From contig MU832051.1 of assembly GCA_029204225.1 (NCBI GenBank), forward strand, positions 1 through 64,000: a DNA stretch of 64,000 nucleotides. Direction: 5' to 3'. The stretch's first letter is position 1. Each line of letters opens with the position of its first letter. The notes below the pieces were generated by a model. It was not told the DNA's origin. It made no database searches and saw nothing but the letters and a program-made list of their open reading frames with translations. Origin of the DNA: Diphasiastrum complanatum. Its lineage: Eukaryota; Streptophyta; Lycopodiopsida; Lycopodiales; Lycopodiaceae. Of this stretch, positions 44,434 through 56,675 are shown piece by piece. Made by a program: the position numbers and the translations under genes.

Positions 44434-45017
44434 TCTCATGTTTGAGCTATTTCATATGGATGTGTGCAAATTGTCAAGATATGGACAAACTAGCTACATT
44501 GTCTTGCAATATCTTATTGTTGGAGTTGTACTAGCATACTTGGCTGGTTTTGATGATGGAAATAAAGATATTGGAGGTTCATTATGTCACTCATTCATGG
44601 TCAAGTCATCAAGTTTTGATAATATCTTGTGGCAAGATGGAGATGGAGGCTCATTCATGGAGTTTTATGGTGGAGACATATCAAGAAAGGACAAAGTTGG
44701 AGGAGACAAACAAGCAAATGGTCATCACTCACGTTCATTGTTTGGTTGCTATTATTTTCTAGAAAGTTCAAAGTTTGAAACATGGAGGAATTTTTTCATT
44801 TACATTCTATCTAGTTCTTCATGTTCTAGTTATATCTTGATGTGTAAAATTGATGTAAGAAATAGTGAAGCATCCAATTTGGACACTATTCTCTATATCA
44901 ATTATGAAAGATACTTTAGAACCTTAAAAAAGAGATCTATACTTAGAATGGAGATCATTCTAAAGTTGGATCAAAGTAGTATGGTTAAAATTATGCAAAA
45001 ACTAGTTGAAGAGGGAG
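44434..45017 (+). pseudogene. Unrecognised frame before a 3' LTR
   Basis: An open frame covers 44,348-45,022, ending KIMQKLVEEGV. It includes LAYLAGFDDGNKDIGGSLCH and GDGGSFMEFYGGDISRKD. That string looks like a decayed copia RNase H (usual order: AGDxDxRKSTSGY, then WQSKLQ), though weakly: a repeated SLCHSFMVKSSSFDNILWQD phrase parallels the usual SWQSKLQ part. The last codons form a purine tract (GAAGAGGGAG) directly before an LTR start at 45,018. Confidence 0.35.
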
Positions 45018-45083
45018 TGTGAGAGATTTCAACAAGTTCAGTCATATTTTGGTAAATTGTTAGTTGAGGCCAAAACTCATTTT
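45018..45083 (+). mobile_element. Start of a copia 3' LTR (family B), cut after 66 bp
   Basis: It starts TGTGAGAGATTTCAACAAG after a polypurine tract. Its 66 bp are matched, in reverse complement, by 45,442-45,505, with one 2-bp indel and few substitutions. It is joined at 45,084 to an LTR of the same family in opposite orientation. Confidence 0.75.
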
Positions 45084-45505
45084 ATACATAGCAATAAATG
45101 ATCATTCTACACATAGAATTGCAAGATAACATCATGAGAGTGCACCAATGAGTTGTAGAACCCAAAGATAACCATGCATAATGATGAAATGAGAGAGAGA
45201 AGAGAGAAGATGTGTCTCTCCATGAGTTACATCCTTTTATAGCAAGTCCAAATCATATTTGGCCACTTGGCTTTCCCTCCAAAATGTAAACCCTACTACT
45301 TTTGGGTCTAGATTCATAGTATCCAACGTTCAAATTTGAATCTCTCTCAAACTTGACTACCAACTTTCCCACACTTTCAAAAAGTGTTTATTGAATGTAT
45401 TTTAAATTGATATAACTTCAAAAAAGTTTATCTCTAAGTCTAAAATGAGTCTTGGCCTCAACTGACAATTTACCAAAATATGACAACTTGTTGAAATCTC
45501 TCACA
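45084..45505 (-). mobile_element. Truncated copia LTR (family B), opposite orientation
   Basis: On the minus strand it starts TGTGAGAGATTTCAAC and has the TATA box GCTATAAAAGGATG near 45,232-45,245, but its U5 half is missing. It shares most of its blocks with the complete LTR at 45,587-46,235. Confidence 0.75.
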
Positions 45506-45574
45506 AAAGGAAGACAATGTTATTCTTATGCAAAGCAAGTATGCATGTGATCTCCTTCATAATCTGAAACACAA

Positions 45575-45586
45575 GCTCTGATACCA
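45575..45586 (-). other. Copia primer-binding site
   Basis: On the minus strand it reads TGGTATCAGAGC, adjoining the CA end of the LTR at 45,587-46,235. Only about 70 bp of leader follow before the truncated LTR at 45,505. Confidence 0.85.
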
Positions 45587-46235
45587 TGTGAAAGATCTCA
45601 GATCCTTAAGATCCAATCTACTTGAATGATCTTTGGTTAGAAAGAGAAATACACTATCAATCTCATCAATGTAGAAAAATCAGCATCTACACACAAAATG
45701 AGATGCAAACACCAATAGAACTTGATCAAACTTGAATGAAATGAAAAAGTATTGTTGTTGTCCGTACAAAACCAGCAAGATACTGTATTTCACACGTGTG
45801 GATCCAAAAATAGCAAATATAGATCATGCTACACATAGAATTGCAAGCAATTACCAAGATAGTGCACCAATGGATAGTAGAACCCAAGAGAACCATGTAT
45901 AAGCATGAAGTGAGATAGAGAAGAGAGAAGATTGTTCTCTCCACAAGTTACATCCTTTTATAGCAGGTCCAAACCCTATTTGACGACTTGGTTTTTTCCA
46001 CCAAAATGCTAACCCTACTAATTTTGGGTCTAGATTCAATGTACCCAACTATTCGAATTGAATCTACTCAAACTCGCATTCTAACTTTCCCACACTTCAA
46101 AAAGTGTTTATTCAAATGAAATTTAGAATAATGAACTTTGAAAAGTCAACCTCTAAGTCTAAAACAAGTTTTGGCCTCAATATGCCAAATATGGAAATAT
46201 TGCAAAATGTGATGAAACTAGTTGAATCTTTCACA
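45587..46235 (-). mobile_element. Complete copia LTR (family B), 649 bp
   Basis: On the minus strand it starts TGTGAAAGATTCAAC and ends ATCTTTCACA, with a GCTATAAAAGGATG TATA box near 45,950-45,965. It closely resembles the LTR at 8,903-9,526. Its left boundary in the plus direction abuts the DUF7869-like frame right at the codons of the GHTH motif (46,236). Confidence 0.85.
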
Positions 46236-47485
46236 GGCCACACCCACAATCAAATTGATCAAATGTTTAGTTGCCTTTTTAAGAGATTGAGATGCAAGAA
46301 GGGATTTTCTTTACCAATGCTTCAAAGCAATGTTGAGGAATTGTATTTGCAAAAGCCAAACATGTCATTAATCAGAAACACGTATGATTTTCCTGATTAT
46401 ATTGAGACGTTCAATGAAACAGCATGATGCATAGCTAATATTGATGATATTAGCTTTCAACATCAGTTTAAAATCAAATGTAATGAATCAAACATTATAT
46501 TATTATGGGGAAAACAATTTTCATTCACGTTCATGGCTACCTCCTGAAGGAGTTCGATTTTTGCTCAACATTTCATCGACTCAAATCATGCTTGCTATGT
46601 TATCTCCCTTGAAGTCCATGGTAGATGAACAAAAGGCGCAAGGAGAACATCGTGAGGTTGATCCATTTGCCTCATTGATTTTTTTGGAATCAAGTATTCA
46701 AGCAACTTATCAATTTTTTGATAAGTTTGATCAGCATTGGTGGATGGACTTTTTCAAGAAACAAAAAATTAGTTTGCTCGACCTCGAAGATGCATCAACT
46801 AATGAAGAATTTCAATGGCATTATAGATTACGAGCTTCAACTACAATTTTCAAACCTTCAAATCTTCCTCGGAATAATGATTCCTTGCATCTTGTGCAAG
46901 GTGAAGAACATGAAATTTATGTGGGACCAAGGAAGAATAGGCAAAGTGTAAAAGCTGCAAAATAAAGTGGTGTGGTGATCTGAATGAAATCCAAATTGGA
47001 AGTCTTGTTGTAATTCTAGCTTTAGAAAACAATGAAAGACATTCATTTTGGATTGTCAAAGTTCTTGGTTTCACTCAAAATAGCAATCAAACCAAAGTAC
47101 TATGTGTCCATTGGTTGCGCACACTTCAACGAATGCTTTTTTGAGAAGGTATGAATTTGAAATGCTACAAGTAGATCCGAAGGGCAAGAGAAAGAGACTG
47201 CCTTAAAATCAACCAAGAGTCGACTATTTGAAATTTACAGTAGATGTTTTGGCGTTAGAGTTAACAATGACCAATCATCTATGAAAGTCAACTATACCTA
47301 TATTGAAAGAATGACATCTTGGATTACTGGAAAAGCCATCATCCTCCACTCATTAGCAATAGAGAAAAATTGACTAACAAGGTTTCTTGTCAACATTGGA
47401 CAGGGAATCTCAAGAAGATATGCTAGTTGACTCTGATGAAGAAGACGGGTTTTCCACTTTGTTAGCTAAAAACGAGAGTGTTTAG
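46236..47485 (+). pseudogene. DUF7869-type (GHTH-ID) protein fragment, copy 2
   Basis: It begins exactly with GHTHNQIDQMFSCLFKRLRC (46,236), the signature motif of the domain, and goes on RCKKGFSLPMLQS, KPNMSLIRNTYDFPDYIE to a stop at 46,425. After a frame change it reads SRSWLPPEGVRFLLNISSTQ, QHWWMDFFKKQKISLLDLED and EIYVGPRKNRQSVKAAK. A further stretch (ERHSFWIVKVLGF, VLCVHWLRT) looks like the C-terminal chromo-like region, ending in SDEEDGFSTLLAKNESV and TAG at 47,483. An LTR replaces everything before GHTH. The copy extends much further at its C-terminus than copy 1 at 35.2 kb. Confidence 0.75.
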
Positions 47486-47720
47486 AATAAGTTAAGTTCT
47501 AAATTGAGAGGCATCAGCAAAAATTCCTTAGAAAACGTACGTTAAAAAACAATATATGCAAGTATAATTTAAGTCATTTTGTATTTCAATGGGTAAAAAT
47601 AAAATTTAGAGATTTATTGAAAAAAATCATGATTCTGGCCTAAAAGTAGGACCACTAAAAAACACCAAAAAAGATTACTCTTTTTTAGGTCAAAGTCCCA
47701 AAACCAATGTCATCGTGTTC
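47486..47720 (+). mobile_element. 3' flank (tail) of the DUF7869-like element
   Basis: This non-coding tail also occurs, in a longer version, at 6,450-6,810. Both copies end at TGTTCT, then run into different copia integrase sequences. So the right end of the element is at about 47,720. Confidence 0.7.
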
Positions 47721-49530
47721 TATAGAGTCTTTATTCCCTCTACAAACAAGATTATTGTTAGTAGAGATGTGATCTTCTATGAAGATCAAAAGTTCAACTT
47801 GGAAGGGGCCGAGATCAAGTCACCTCATGATGAATCTAAAATCATCAATCTTGATACTAATCAAGATATGTTGGGGTCGAGGCTTGAGGAGGAGGACCGT
47901 CAAGAAATTACACCAAGGAGATCTATGAGAGAGAGATCCGAGCCAAGGAGGCTCACCTATGTGGAGAAAGCAAGCAAGTGAAAGGTGACACCACTTATCA
48001 TGCCTTTTTCATTTCTCATGAAGAGCCATGAAACATCCAACATGCACTCCAATCCAAGGAGTGGCTGGAAGCTATGATCAATGAGTATGATGCCTTGATC
48101 TCAAACAACACTTGGGAGCTTGTGAATCCACCTATCAACAAGCATGTGCTTGGATGCAAGTGTGTGTTTAGGATAAAGTACAATAATGATGGATCTTGCA
48201 ACAAATTCAAAGCAAGACTATGTGCAAAGGGATATGCACAAATCAAAGATCTTGACTATGAAGACACTTTTGCACCTACGGCCAAGATGGTCACAATAAA
48301 AGTTCTTATTTTCGTTGCATGCTACTACAACTGGAGGCTGTTCCAACTTGATATTTCAAATGCCTTCCTCAATGGCTACCATGAGGAGGAGATCTATATG
48401 GAGCGACCCGAAGGTTTCATAAAAGAAGGGGGAAAATCCCAAGTATTTCTCTTGTTCAAAAGCTTATATGGTATTAAACAAGCCCCAAGGTGTTGGTATG
48501 CAAGGCTAAACTCTTATTTTATCTCACTGAATTCAATCTAAGTGATTATGATTATTCTTTGTACATTAAGTTTGTAGATAACAGTTTAGTCATTCTCATT
48601 ATTTATGTAGATGATATTATTTTGAGTGGAAGTTGCATGAAGCTTATTGAAGAAACAAAAAGTGCACTAGGGAGAGAGTTTAAGATGCAAGATCTAACAA
48701 ATCTCCATTACATCTTAGGCCTAGAGATAGATTTATGGCAAGATCAAGCATTTATTAGTCAATCGAGATATGCTCTTTCTATGCTTAAAGAGTTTCATAT
48801 GGAAGGTTGTAATAGTATATATACTCCAATGGAGCATGTTGTCAAAGATCCTATGAAAGGGAATGAAAGATCCTTTGAGGACATCACCCATTACAGGATT
48901 CTTATTGGCTCCCTTATTTGGTTCACTATAACTAGACCAGATTTTGAGTTTTAGTGTGCACAAGTTGAGTCAACATAGGCAAGATCCAAAAGTTTGTCAT
49001 TGGATGTCAGCCAAAAGGAGCTTGAGATATGTTTCCTCGACATAAGACTATGGTTTGATAGGATCTAACAAAGGATGCATTTTCAGATTTGGAGTTTGCA
49101 GGCGATAAGGTGGATAGAAAGTCCACAAGTGCTTACACCATCTTTATTGGACACAATCTTGTGTCTTGGTTATCCAAGAAGCAAGATACTTTATCATTAT
49201 CATCATGTGAAGCCGAGTACAAGGCCCTTACAACAACCACCAAGGAAGTTTTGTGGATTAAGAGGCTACTCATGGAGCTAAGGTGCATCAATGATGAAAC
49301 TTACCTACTGTCAAAAATGATAATATCTCGGCACAATCCCTAGCAAACAATCTAATATTCCATGCAAGAAGCAAACACATAGAGATAGCACACCAATTTG
49401 TGAGGGAGAAAGTCATTGGGAGAGAGATCACCTTGGAGCATATTGGATCATCATCATGAGCTGCAGATCTTCTCACAAAACCATTACTCAAGAATGTTTT
49501 GTCAAGTTTAGATCTAATCTTGGCTTGATT
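47721..49530 (+). pseudogene. Ty1/copia integrase end, RT and RNase H
   Basis: Integrase C-terminal part: YRVFIPSTNKIIVSRDVIFY. Linker: RRSMRERSEPRRLTYVEKAS. RT (48,074-48,541 and, after a +1 shift, on to 48,954): MINEYDALISNNTWELVNPP, FKARLCAKGYAQIKDLDY, WRLFQLDISNAFLNGYHEEE, LFKSLYGIKQAPRCWYARLN, IIYVDDIILSGSCMKLIE (catalytic YVDD) and LHYILGLEIDLWQDQ. RNase H (48,960-49,530): DFEFAGDKVDRKSTSAYTIF, WLSKKQDTLSLSSCEAEYKA, then AADLLTKPLLKNVLSSLDLI. It is the best preserved copia pol in the window, with about four frame or stop defects. The 5' half is missing; a DUF7869-like tail abuts it. Confidence 0.93.
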
Positions 49531-49563
49531 TCAAAATCTATGCTAAAATAGATAGATATCTTT

Positions 49564-49573
49564 TAAGGAGGAG
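49564..49573 (+). other. Polypurine tract of the copia element
   Basis: TAAGGAGGAG lies 30-40 bp after the RNase H stop and directly before TGTGAAGAAAAG, the probable LTR start. Confidence 0.6.
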
Positions 49574-50830
49574 TGTGAAGAAAAGTAAAAGTTATCTATC
49601 TAGGATCTTAAGTTTTGGGGGTGCTAGGCTACATACATTTCCATGTACACTTCTAAATATGTTAGTGGCCAAGTTTCGTTTTATGATTTAATCATTATGT
49701 TCTAAATTAGCTCGAGTTAGCATAGGATGCTTACACTTGGCATGATGGTACAGAGATCAAGGATTATGCACCTCATCATGTTATTTTGTCATGTGGACTA
49801 ATAGGAGCAAGAGCTGTACCAAAAGTGGTCCAATCATAGTAAGAGGTGATTTGAAAGTGGTCCAATCATTGAGCTTTGTTTCCACCTATCTTGGATCTTG
49901 ATCCACTCTATGAGAAAGGGAACTGAAAAAGGCTCATTTGAACAAAAAGTTCACACCAACAATAGATAAGCTATCAACATCCAAACATAGAATGCTTATT
50001 TTACTACAAAAGTGGGATGAAGTGCAGGCTCATTATATTATAATACGTTACCTTGTCATCAAAGATTTCAAAGAAATCCAGATTACATAACACAACTTAT
50101 TTACGAACTCAGATGTCTATTTTCTCTTTCTCCCTTAGATTTTTTGGTCTCCCGAAAAACTTTGTCAACTAAGGTACAAGATATTTTCTTAGACATATAG
50201 TAAATGTTAGTTGTTTTCCTTTTTATTCCACTGGCTTTAGCATTACTCTGCTAAAGTCAACCAATTTTAATGCAACTAATGAAAGTGTATAAATGGAAAA
50301 TCCACAAAATTTGGATTCTAGTACTTATTTTACTGTATTCAACAAAAACCCATGTGTCGAATAAAGAATTACCTCCATTTATTAACCACACTTGCTTCAT
50401 TAATTCAATTAAATTTCAACTTTAACAAGTATCTGTTTGAAAGCTTCTGCTTGAAACTCTTAATGATCGAAACCATTTAGAATGCAACCTCAACAAACCA
50501 TCGATGTTTACCAATTATGGACTAAAAAATCCATGAGCACAATTTAATTCTTTTCCCTGGGAGTATGAAAATTGTTAACAACATTGTACCACGAAATCAA
50601 ATTTCCCCGAGCCGCGGGTACCTACCCAGGAACCATTATGCGAGAAATTATTAATTTGTCATTAATCCCAAATTCATAAACTGACAATTAGAATTAACCA
50701 GACAAGCAAAATTATTCCATTAACCAATTTCTTGGTTATAAATCGAAAAATTGATAATTCCTTACATTGTCAAATTAGGTAGATTTTTGAAAATCACTTC
50801 TTTGAATCAACTACCATGTTTACCACAACT
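49574..50830 (+). mobile_element. Copia 3' LTR start and unassigned AT-rich DNA
   Basis: The LTR starts TGTGAAG at 49,574; a second LTR to fix its end is missing. Nothing coding is seen to 50,830. Confidence 0.45.
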
Positions 50831-52211
50831 ATAATTGTGCAACGATTCACTAGGTTATAAAACAATATTATTGCAGATAGCCATGCAATCAACAAGATTG
50901 GTCCTTCATCAACGATGTATCCAATTCTCTTGTAAGAAAAAAAAGAAAACCATACAAGCTCAAGAAAAAAATTTCATGCAACTTAAGGCTCCTCAAACCC
51001 TAATAAAAGTTCCACCAGCAAAAGATGAATCCCATTTATCTCTCCCCTCATCCGCAACAGACAAACCCTCCTCCCTAGGGCGGCTCCATCATAGTTGTCA
51101 CAACTATTACAGCTGCTCAAACACCACCAGTGATGGACTCCATGTGCCAGGTTGCACAAAGCTGCCACTCCAGGTCATGTTTTCACTCACATTACAGAAT
51201 TGGCCAGTCAACCTATGCTACACCAAATCCACTCTGATCTGTTGACTGCTCCGTCCCTATAGATTCCTTCAAGAGGATTCATTTGTAGTATGCAAACCAG
51301 TTGTCAAAACGACGAATTTTTGTAATTCCAGAAATTGTCACTCCACAGACACTAATTGTCTATGTGACTAGAGGACAGAGAAACGAGTTTGAAATAGTTA
51401 ATAAATCCCTAACTTACAGTTTTTTCAAGAGGATTACTACTATCACTTCCACAATAGATAGAACAATTAACAAACAAAGAAAGGTTTTACAAGGGATTTC
51501 AAGCTGCATGCAACAACTTGCACCAAACAATTATGATTTCTCTCCTACTTCAACAAAAAGTAGGACAGACAACAATTGTTTCCACACATTGCAATCCATA
51601 ATGGGGTTACATCCCTCCTCCTCGGAGAAGACTTCAACAAAGCTTCTGAAAAGATTTTAGAAGGCTTATTTATAAAAAAAGAAGCTATTTACCTCCAGCT
51701 TACTATTAGAGCCAGAAAATAAATTTGCAGTATCTATCATGTTCTTAAATTTGCAAGAATACATGAGGAACAATTTTAGAATAAAATTCTAATCCTCTAC
51801 ATGTTGTAATTAGGTTCATAAAACATCTATACTTAAAAGTTTATTTCTTATGGACAAATTGATCCCCATCAATCTATCAATAAACAATTTAGTCATGCAT
51901 AAAACTAATTTTCTAAAAACAAAACAGACCAAAGCAAATTATTCCAATCTCTATAATATGAAAAATTATTCTAGCAGGTTCAAGGTATTATAGACAAGCA
52001 ATTAGATCTGTACATATAGATCATTTACACTTATTGGAATCATTTCAAGGATTCAGAAAATAGAAAATGAATTAAACACTCATTGTAAGCAAACTTAACA
52101 AAATCCAATAAGTAGATGTGCACTCTATCACCAATATTGCTAACCATGCTTCAAACTGGAATTAGTGAGCTTTAATCCAATTTTCCATGAGAAATCAGCG
52201 CTCATCCAAAA
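50831..52211. other. Unassigned DNA, possible interior of a minus-strand LTR element
   Basis: Two plus-strand frames (50,835-51,245 and 51,301-51,660) show no domain. A primer-binding site on the minus strand at 52,212 would make this its interior, but no Gag is recognised on that strand. Confidence 0.3.
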
Positions 52212-52223
52212 GCTCTGATACCA
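52212..52223 (-). other. Retrotransposon primer-binding site
   Basis: On the minus strand it reads TGGTATCAGAGC. An LTR ending in CATTACAT would lie from 52,224 upward. Confidence 0.7.
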
Positions 52224-52224
52224 A

Positions 52225-52710
52225 TGTAATGACCACTAAGGAAAACCTCTAAGATGAGGGTAGAAGAATACCATAGGAGACATGTAGGAGCAAAACCTCC
52301 CTATCAATCCTAGATCAATCCTGGATCTAGTCCCCTGAGCCATGCCATGTGAATGCTTGAGGAGAAGAGAGCAACTGGTAACCTGAACCAAAGATGTCGA
52401 CGGGAGAATCTCCACTGCAATATATAGAGTGTAGAATCATGTGCATGAACTCATGCAATTTCCATCTAGTCCAACTATAAATAGGTCACATGTAGTCCTC
52501 ATGCATATATCAGTCACACGTACATGCACTACTCCATATATCTCTATTAGAGTGTCTGGATCCTCTCAAGGTCATTAGTCACAACTGGCCTTGACATGGA
52601 ATTAAATCTCGACGTGACCAACAATCTCGAACTTTGAAGGGTCGGTCTACCATATTAGGACTATTTCATGTCCTTAGTTGAATATGGCTGAAACACTTTT
52701 TCATCCTCTT
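52225..52710 (-). mobile_element. LTR-like sequence (far end undefined)
   Basis: It adjoins the primer-binding site. On the minus strand it would end in TCATTACA. CTATAAATAGG at about 52,475 is a good TATA box but on the plus strand, which speaks against a simple LTR promoter on the minus strand. No second LTR is seen. Confidence 0.4.
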
Positions 52711-54150
52711 TTTTTTATAAAAAAAACTTAGAGTAAGAAATTTTTTTGTGTAACTTGCATGTTGATTACAAAGGATCGAAACAAATTGTGACGAAATGTT
52801 AGATATGCCTTGTTCACTATGACATGCCTATAAACTGACTTGCTCCTTTTGGGACAAAAGTCAATCATGAATTTTGAATGCTTCTACAAAGATGGTAAGT
52901 TATTATAGAGCTTGCAACTGAGGATAAGCAACATAAAAGTATCGCAATGAAGCTCAATTTATGGCCATGACTTAAGAACAAAAAGGACACTTACAAAATA
53001 AATTTTCACCAATCCTATTCATTGAGAATATATATATTTTGAACTAATTTTCATATATAAATTGCATCCACATTTAGAAGTAGAATAGAAGGAATAAAGA
53101 ATTGCAAATAGCAAAGAGTTCCATTCTCTTAGTGAATGGACTGAATTTCAAATTTCTTCGTTGCTTCACTATTCATGCCAAGGGACATGTTTCCTACTCA
53201 TTGTTTGCATAATTGAGGAGATAATCAATCTTGAGACACAAGCATGTCATAATCATCACCGCCATCCTCAATTGTCTTGAGACACCAGCATGACATAATC
53301 ATCACCGCCATCCTCGATTGTCAGACACCACTACAACTTTATCATCACCGTCATCCTCAACCTCCAGTACATTCTTGGCCACGATGGAACCTACAAGTCA
53401 AAATTGTTTAGCTTGAAAGTGAAGAGGCAATAAATGGCAACAAAAAGCTAGCAATCAAACTAGAAGAATACATGAAGAATTTTGAATTTTGTCATGGACG
53501 CCTTATAGCACAAGCATACAAATTGCTAATTGACTACCTTAGATCTTATGTTAATGTGCAGCAAATAAAATGTCTTTAGCTCCAACCAAAGAAGTTCAAA
53601 TTAAGGCAAAGTGAGAAGAAGGATATCTTGGAGGTCATGGGTTGTCAATTACTCTATCATCTCGTGGTACTTGCATGTCCTAGTTTCCAACAAGTTATTG
53701 ATTGATGGAGATAGCGTAGTGCAAGGTCAAAGTAAGTGATTTTATTGAGATAGGAGAAAACAACTAAGCAATCTCTTCATAAACCCAACTCGAATCTGTA
53801 TTGTAATAGGTGGGCATTTGAATCAACAAACTATAGAGCCATATTGGCATGATCTTACAACAACACCTACCAAAACATTGCTATCTCATGATGTATTATC
53901 TAGGTATAGACTCGAGGACTTGCTTATTCTAAAAATCTTAGATTTTTGTCTTCAAAACATGGAGGGTTGGCATTTCCCTATGGGATTCAAAATTTGTAGC
54001 TGGGCACGTTCAACTGGGCATGATGGGTTTTTGTAAATGAAGTTAATGGAGATCATGCTAATGCCAACCACCAAAAGGCTTTCCAGATGGGCTCAAATTG
54101 GTTCTATCAAAAGAGCAGTGAAGAATTGAACAAATTGGATCTAAAGTTAC
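52711..54150. other. Gene-poor DNA
   Basis: Apart from the tandem repeat at 53.23 kb nothing is recognised. The plus frame at 53,818-54,036 lacks family resemblance. Confidence 0.4.
53230..53362. repeat. 46-bp tandem repeat, about three units
   Basis: The unit CTTGAGACACAAGCATGTCA followed by TAATCATCACCGCCATCCTC and AATTGT starts at 53,230 and 53,276. A third, more diverged unit (GACACCACTAC, TTATCATCACCGTCATCCTC) ends at 53,362. Confidence 0.9.
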
Positions 54151-54156
54151 GTATAA

Positions 54157-54862
54157 CTATGGAGCGTGATCACTAGCTGGTTCTTGGCACGTAGGATGAA
54201 ACAATATAAAAAAATGTACTGAATGATGCATTAATATACACGCCTTTTGATTGTCAGTCTCTTCCAGCAATTGTTTGTGTGTCATTGTGATTGTAATCAC
54301 TGAATGCTGATTGCTCTTATGTGCGAGTGTGATTTGCTTTTCTGCTGTCGATGAACCATTACCTTTAATTTCAATTGGATCTTCGTCGCGAGATATAACA
54401 CGTGGTCTCTTCGCCAAATCTAACACAAAGTTTGGAACGGGGCAAGCGGTTAGTGCTAAAGTTCTATCAGCTTTAAGCAAATATTCTAGTGCAAAAATTT
54501 TCACCGTACACTGAAACGCTTAGAATCTAGCAAACTATCGTATGAAATTTGTCACTGCAGAGAAAGATGTATGTAATTCAAGTCTCAAGATGCGTACGAC
54601 GTCGAAACCAATCAGGTACTCTGCGCTGAATGCACTTCCTAAGGTCGTAGTTCTCCTCAATATCCCCGACGTTGGGCTGCACCGACAAATGCCTAATCAA
54701 ACATCACAAAAGCAGAGAAAAATTATGTTCTCTTGGCAAACACAGACGACTCGCTACCGTACCGGCCTGATCTGAGGTGGTATGCCTCCTGGATCCATGT
54801 CTATGGCTGTTACTTTCGCTCTTGCTTCGAGTTGTTTCACCTGGTCCATAATTTTCTTTGAT
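54157..54862 (-). other. Candidate host gene exons on the minus strand, unrecognised
   Basis: Three exon-like pieces stand out from the noise. (a) 54,862-54,770, after the acceptor-like ATTCTTTGCAG: KKIMDQVKQLEARAKVTAID and MDPGGIPPQ. (b) 54,676-54,578, after TTTGTCGGTGCAG: PNVGDIEENYDLRKCIQRRV, then PDWFRRRTHLET and a stop. (c) 54,504-54,250: EYLLKADRTLALTACPVPNF, AKRPRVISRDEDPIEIKG, NGSSTAEKQITLAHKSNQHS. Pieces (a) and (b) look like plant nuclear exons, with helix-forming charged residues. The family is not recognised, and the phases of the pieces were not reconciled. Piece (c) may lie beyond the stop or be in another splice form. Confidence 0.4.
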
Positions 54863-56152
54863 CTGCAAAGAATCTCATAGTTTCAATATAAATGAGAGAT
54901 AACTAACATATACAAGAAAGATTTTTTATGCTGTAAGTAATTTTGTAAGTATAGAAATTGGACAAAATTTCAAATGCACGCAAACACGTGATCTGGACCC
55001 TCACACCTACACATAATAACTAGTTAACAACAAAGAGACTTGGTTCCCGAAAGGACGCGTTCCCTCAGAACGTCGCCTTGTCATCGTCTCTATGTTTATG
55101 GGCAGTTCGCCCTTCATTATAATCAATTGAATAAGAATGTAGTTAGTTTCCGTGTTTCTCTCTCTCTGCTATGCTCTCTACCTCTTCTGTCCGCTGCTAC
55201 ATGAATTATCAGAAATACATCATGGTATCAGAGCCAGCCCTCTGACATGCATTCTGCCTGACGCATGACTGACGCGCGAACATCTGACGCTCCTGACACG
55301 ACTCCTCCCCGGACGTCGAAGCAAGGACGGTTATTTTATGTGTACGAAGAGAGACTGCTTGTGAACGCACACTGTGCAAAATATGTTCATTCGCCTCCTG
55401 CTATCCGCCTCCTGCTGATCGTTGCCTCACAGAAACCAGCATTGAAGACAAATGTCTTCCATGATGCAAGAAACTCGTTTGATTATAGAGAAATTTGATG
55501 GGCATAATTTTCATTTGTGGAAGTTTAAAATGCAAATGGTTTTAGAGGAGAAAGATCTTTGGATTTGGTGGTGAATCCAATTCCTCCTATGAAGATGCTA
55601 CTCCACCTATACTGAAGGCTTATGAGAAGCGTGAGCGTAAAGCATTCTCAACTATCTGTCTCAGCCTTAATGATGAGCATCTCAGCCTTAATGATGAGCA
55701 GTTAATGCATGTTAAGTCAGCCTTGAGTGCTAAAGCTGCATGGTCCATAATGATCTGTTTAAAACAAAAAGCCTTGCAAATATTTATGCTGCGCTCATGA
55801 TAGCTTTATTAACGATCCTCCAAGAAACTAGCTAATGCATGCTATGTTGACTCTTAGAGACTTTCGTTGACAGACTGCTACACAGAGGCAATGTTCACGA
55901 TTACTATTAAGACCTTCTTTGATAGTCTGGTGGTTGCGTGAAGAAGTGTAGCAAATGATTTTGTTCATCGTGAAGAAATTAACACGTTTGAGGTGTTCTA
56001 GTGTAGCCCGAACCTGACTTGAACAATATTCACAAAGCTAAAAATGTCTGAGAGCAACCCTGGTCCGTTTGTCATTTTCATGCAAATCTGTTCGGGAAAC
56101 AATCAAACAAAATGGACTGCATCAACCAGCAGTCAACCAACAATCAACTGAG

Positions 56153-56500
56153 AGTTGCTGAAACAAGCAACCAATCAAGAAAACAATGATCAAGCTAACT
56201 CTTTGAAGATGCCAGAAAGCTGAATTAAAGCAAAGTCCGTGTGCAGGTGAAGGAAGAGACGTCTTCTACCACAGTCCACATGAAGATGCAGTTAAGAAGC
56301 ATAGACCAAAGAGGAGCAGGATCAAATCAAGTTGCTGAAGCAAGCAACAAATATACACACTAATGATTAAAGTGGACCTTCTTGCAGATGTCAGAAAGCT
56401 GAATAATAGGCCATGTGCAGATGTTTGGAAAGCATTGACATTTTCAACATAGCTCACATGGAGTTCTTGCAGTCCAGAGACATAGACCATGAAGACACAA
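56153..56500. repeat. Diverged direct repeat of about 177 bp, two units
   Basis: Units starting GTTGCTGAAACAAGCAAC (56,153) and GTTGCTGAAGCAAGCAAC (56,330) share GCCAGAAAGCTGAAT / GTCAGAAAGCTGAAT, GTGTGCAG and a CACATGxAG ending. They lie inside the short copia element. Confidence 0.75.
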
Positions 56501-56551
56501 GATCAAAACAAAACCAATGTGCTTTCACATGAAGTGGAGCAGTGACAACAC

Positions 56552-56675
56552 TGTCATAATATAATAATGCTAATCTAAATAAGATCTGTACAAGATCATG
56601 CTACATACTATTTGTCATAATATAATAATGCTAATCTAAATAAGATCTGTACAAGATCATGTTACATACTATTAC
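56552..56675. repeat. 62-bp tandem duplication
   Basis: GTCATAATATAATAATGCTA and the following bases to CATACTATT occur at 56,552 and 56,614, with one substitution. The duplication lies just before the 3' LTR of the short copia element. Confidence 0.95.
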
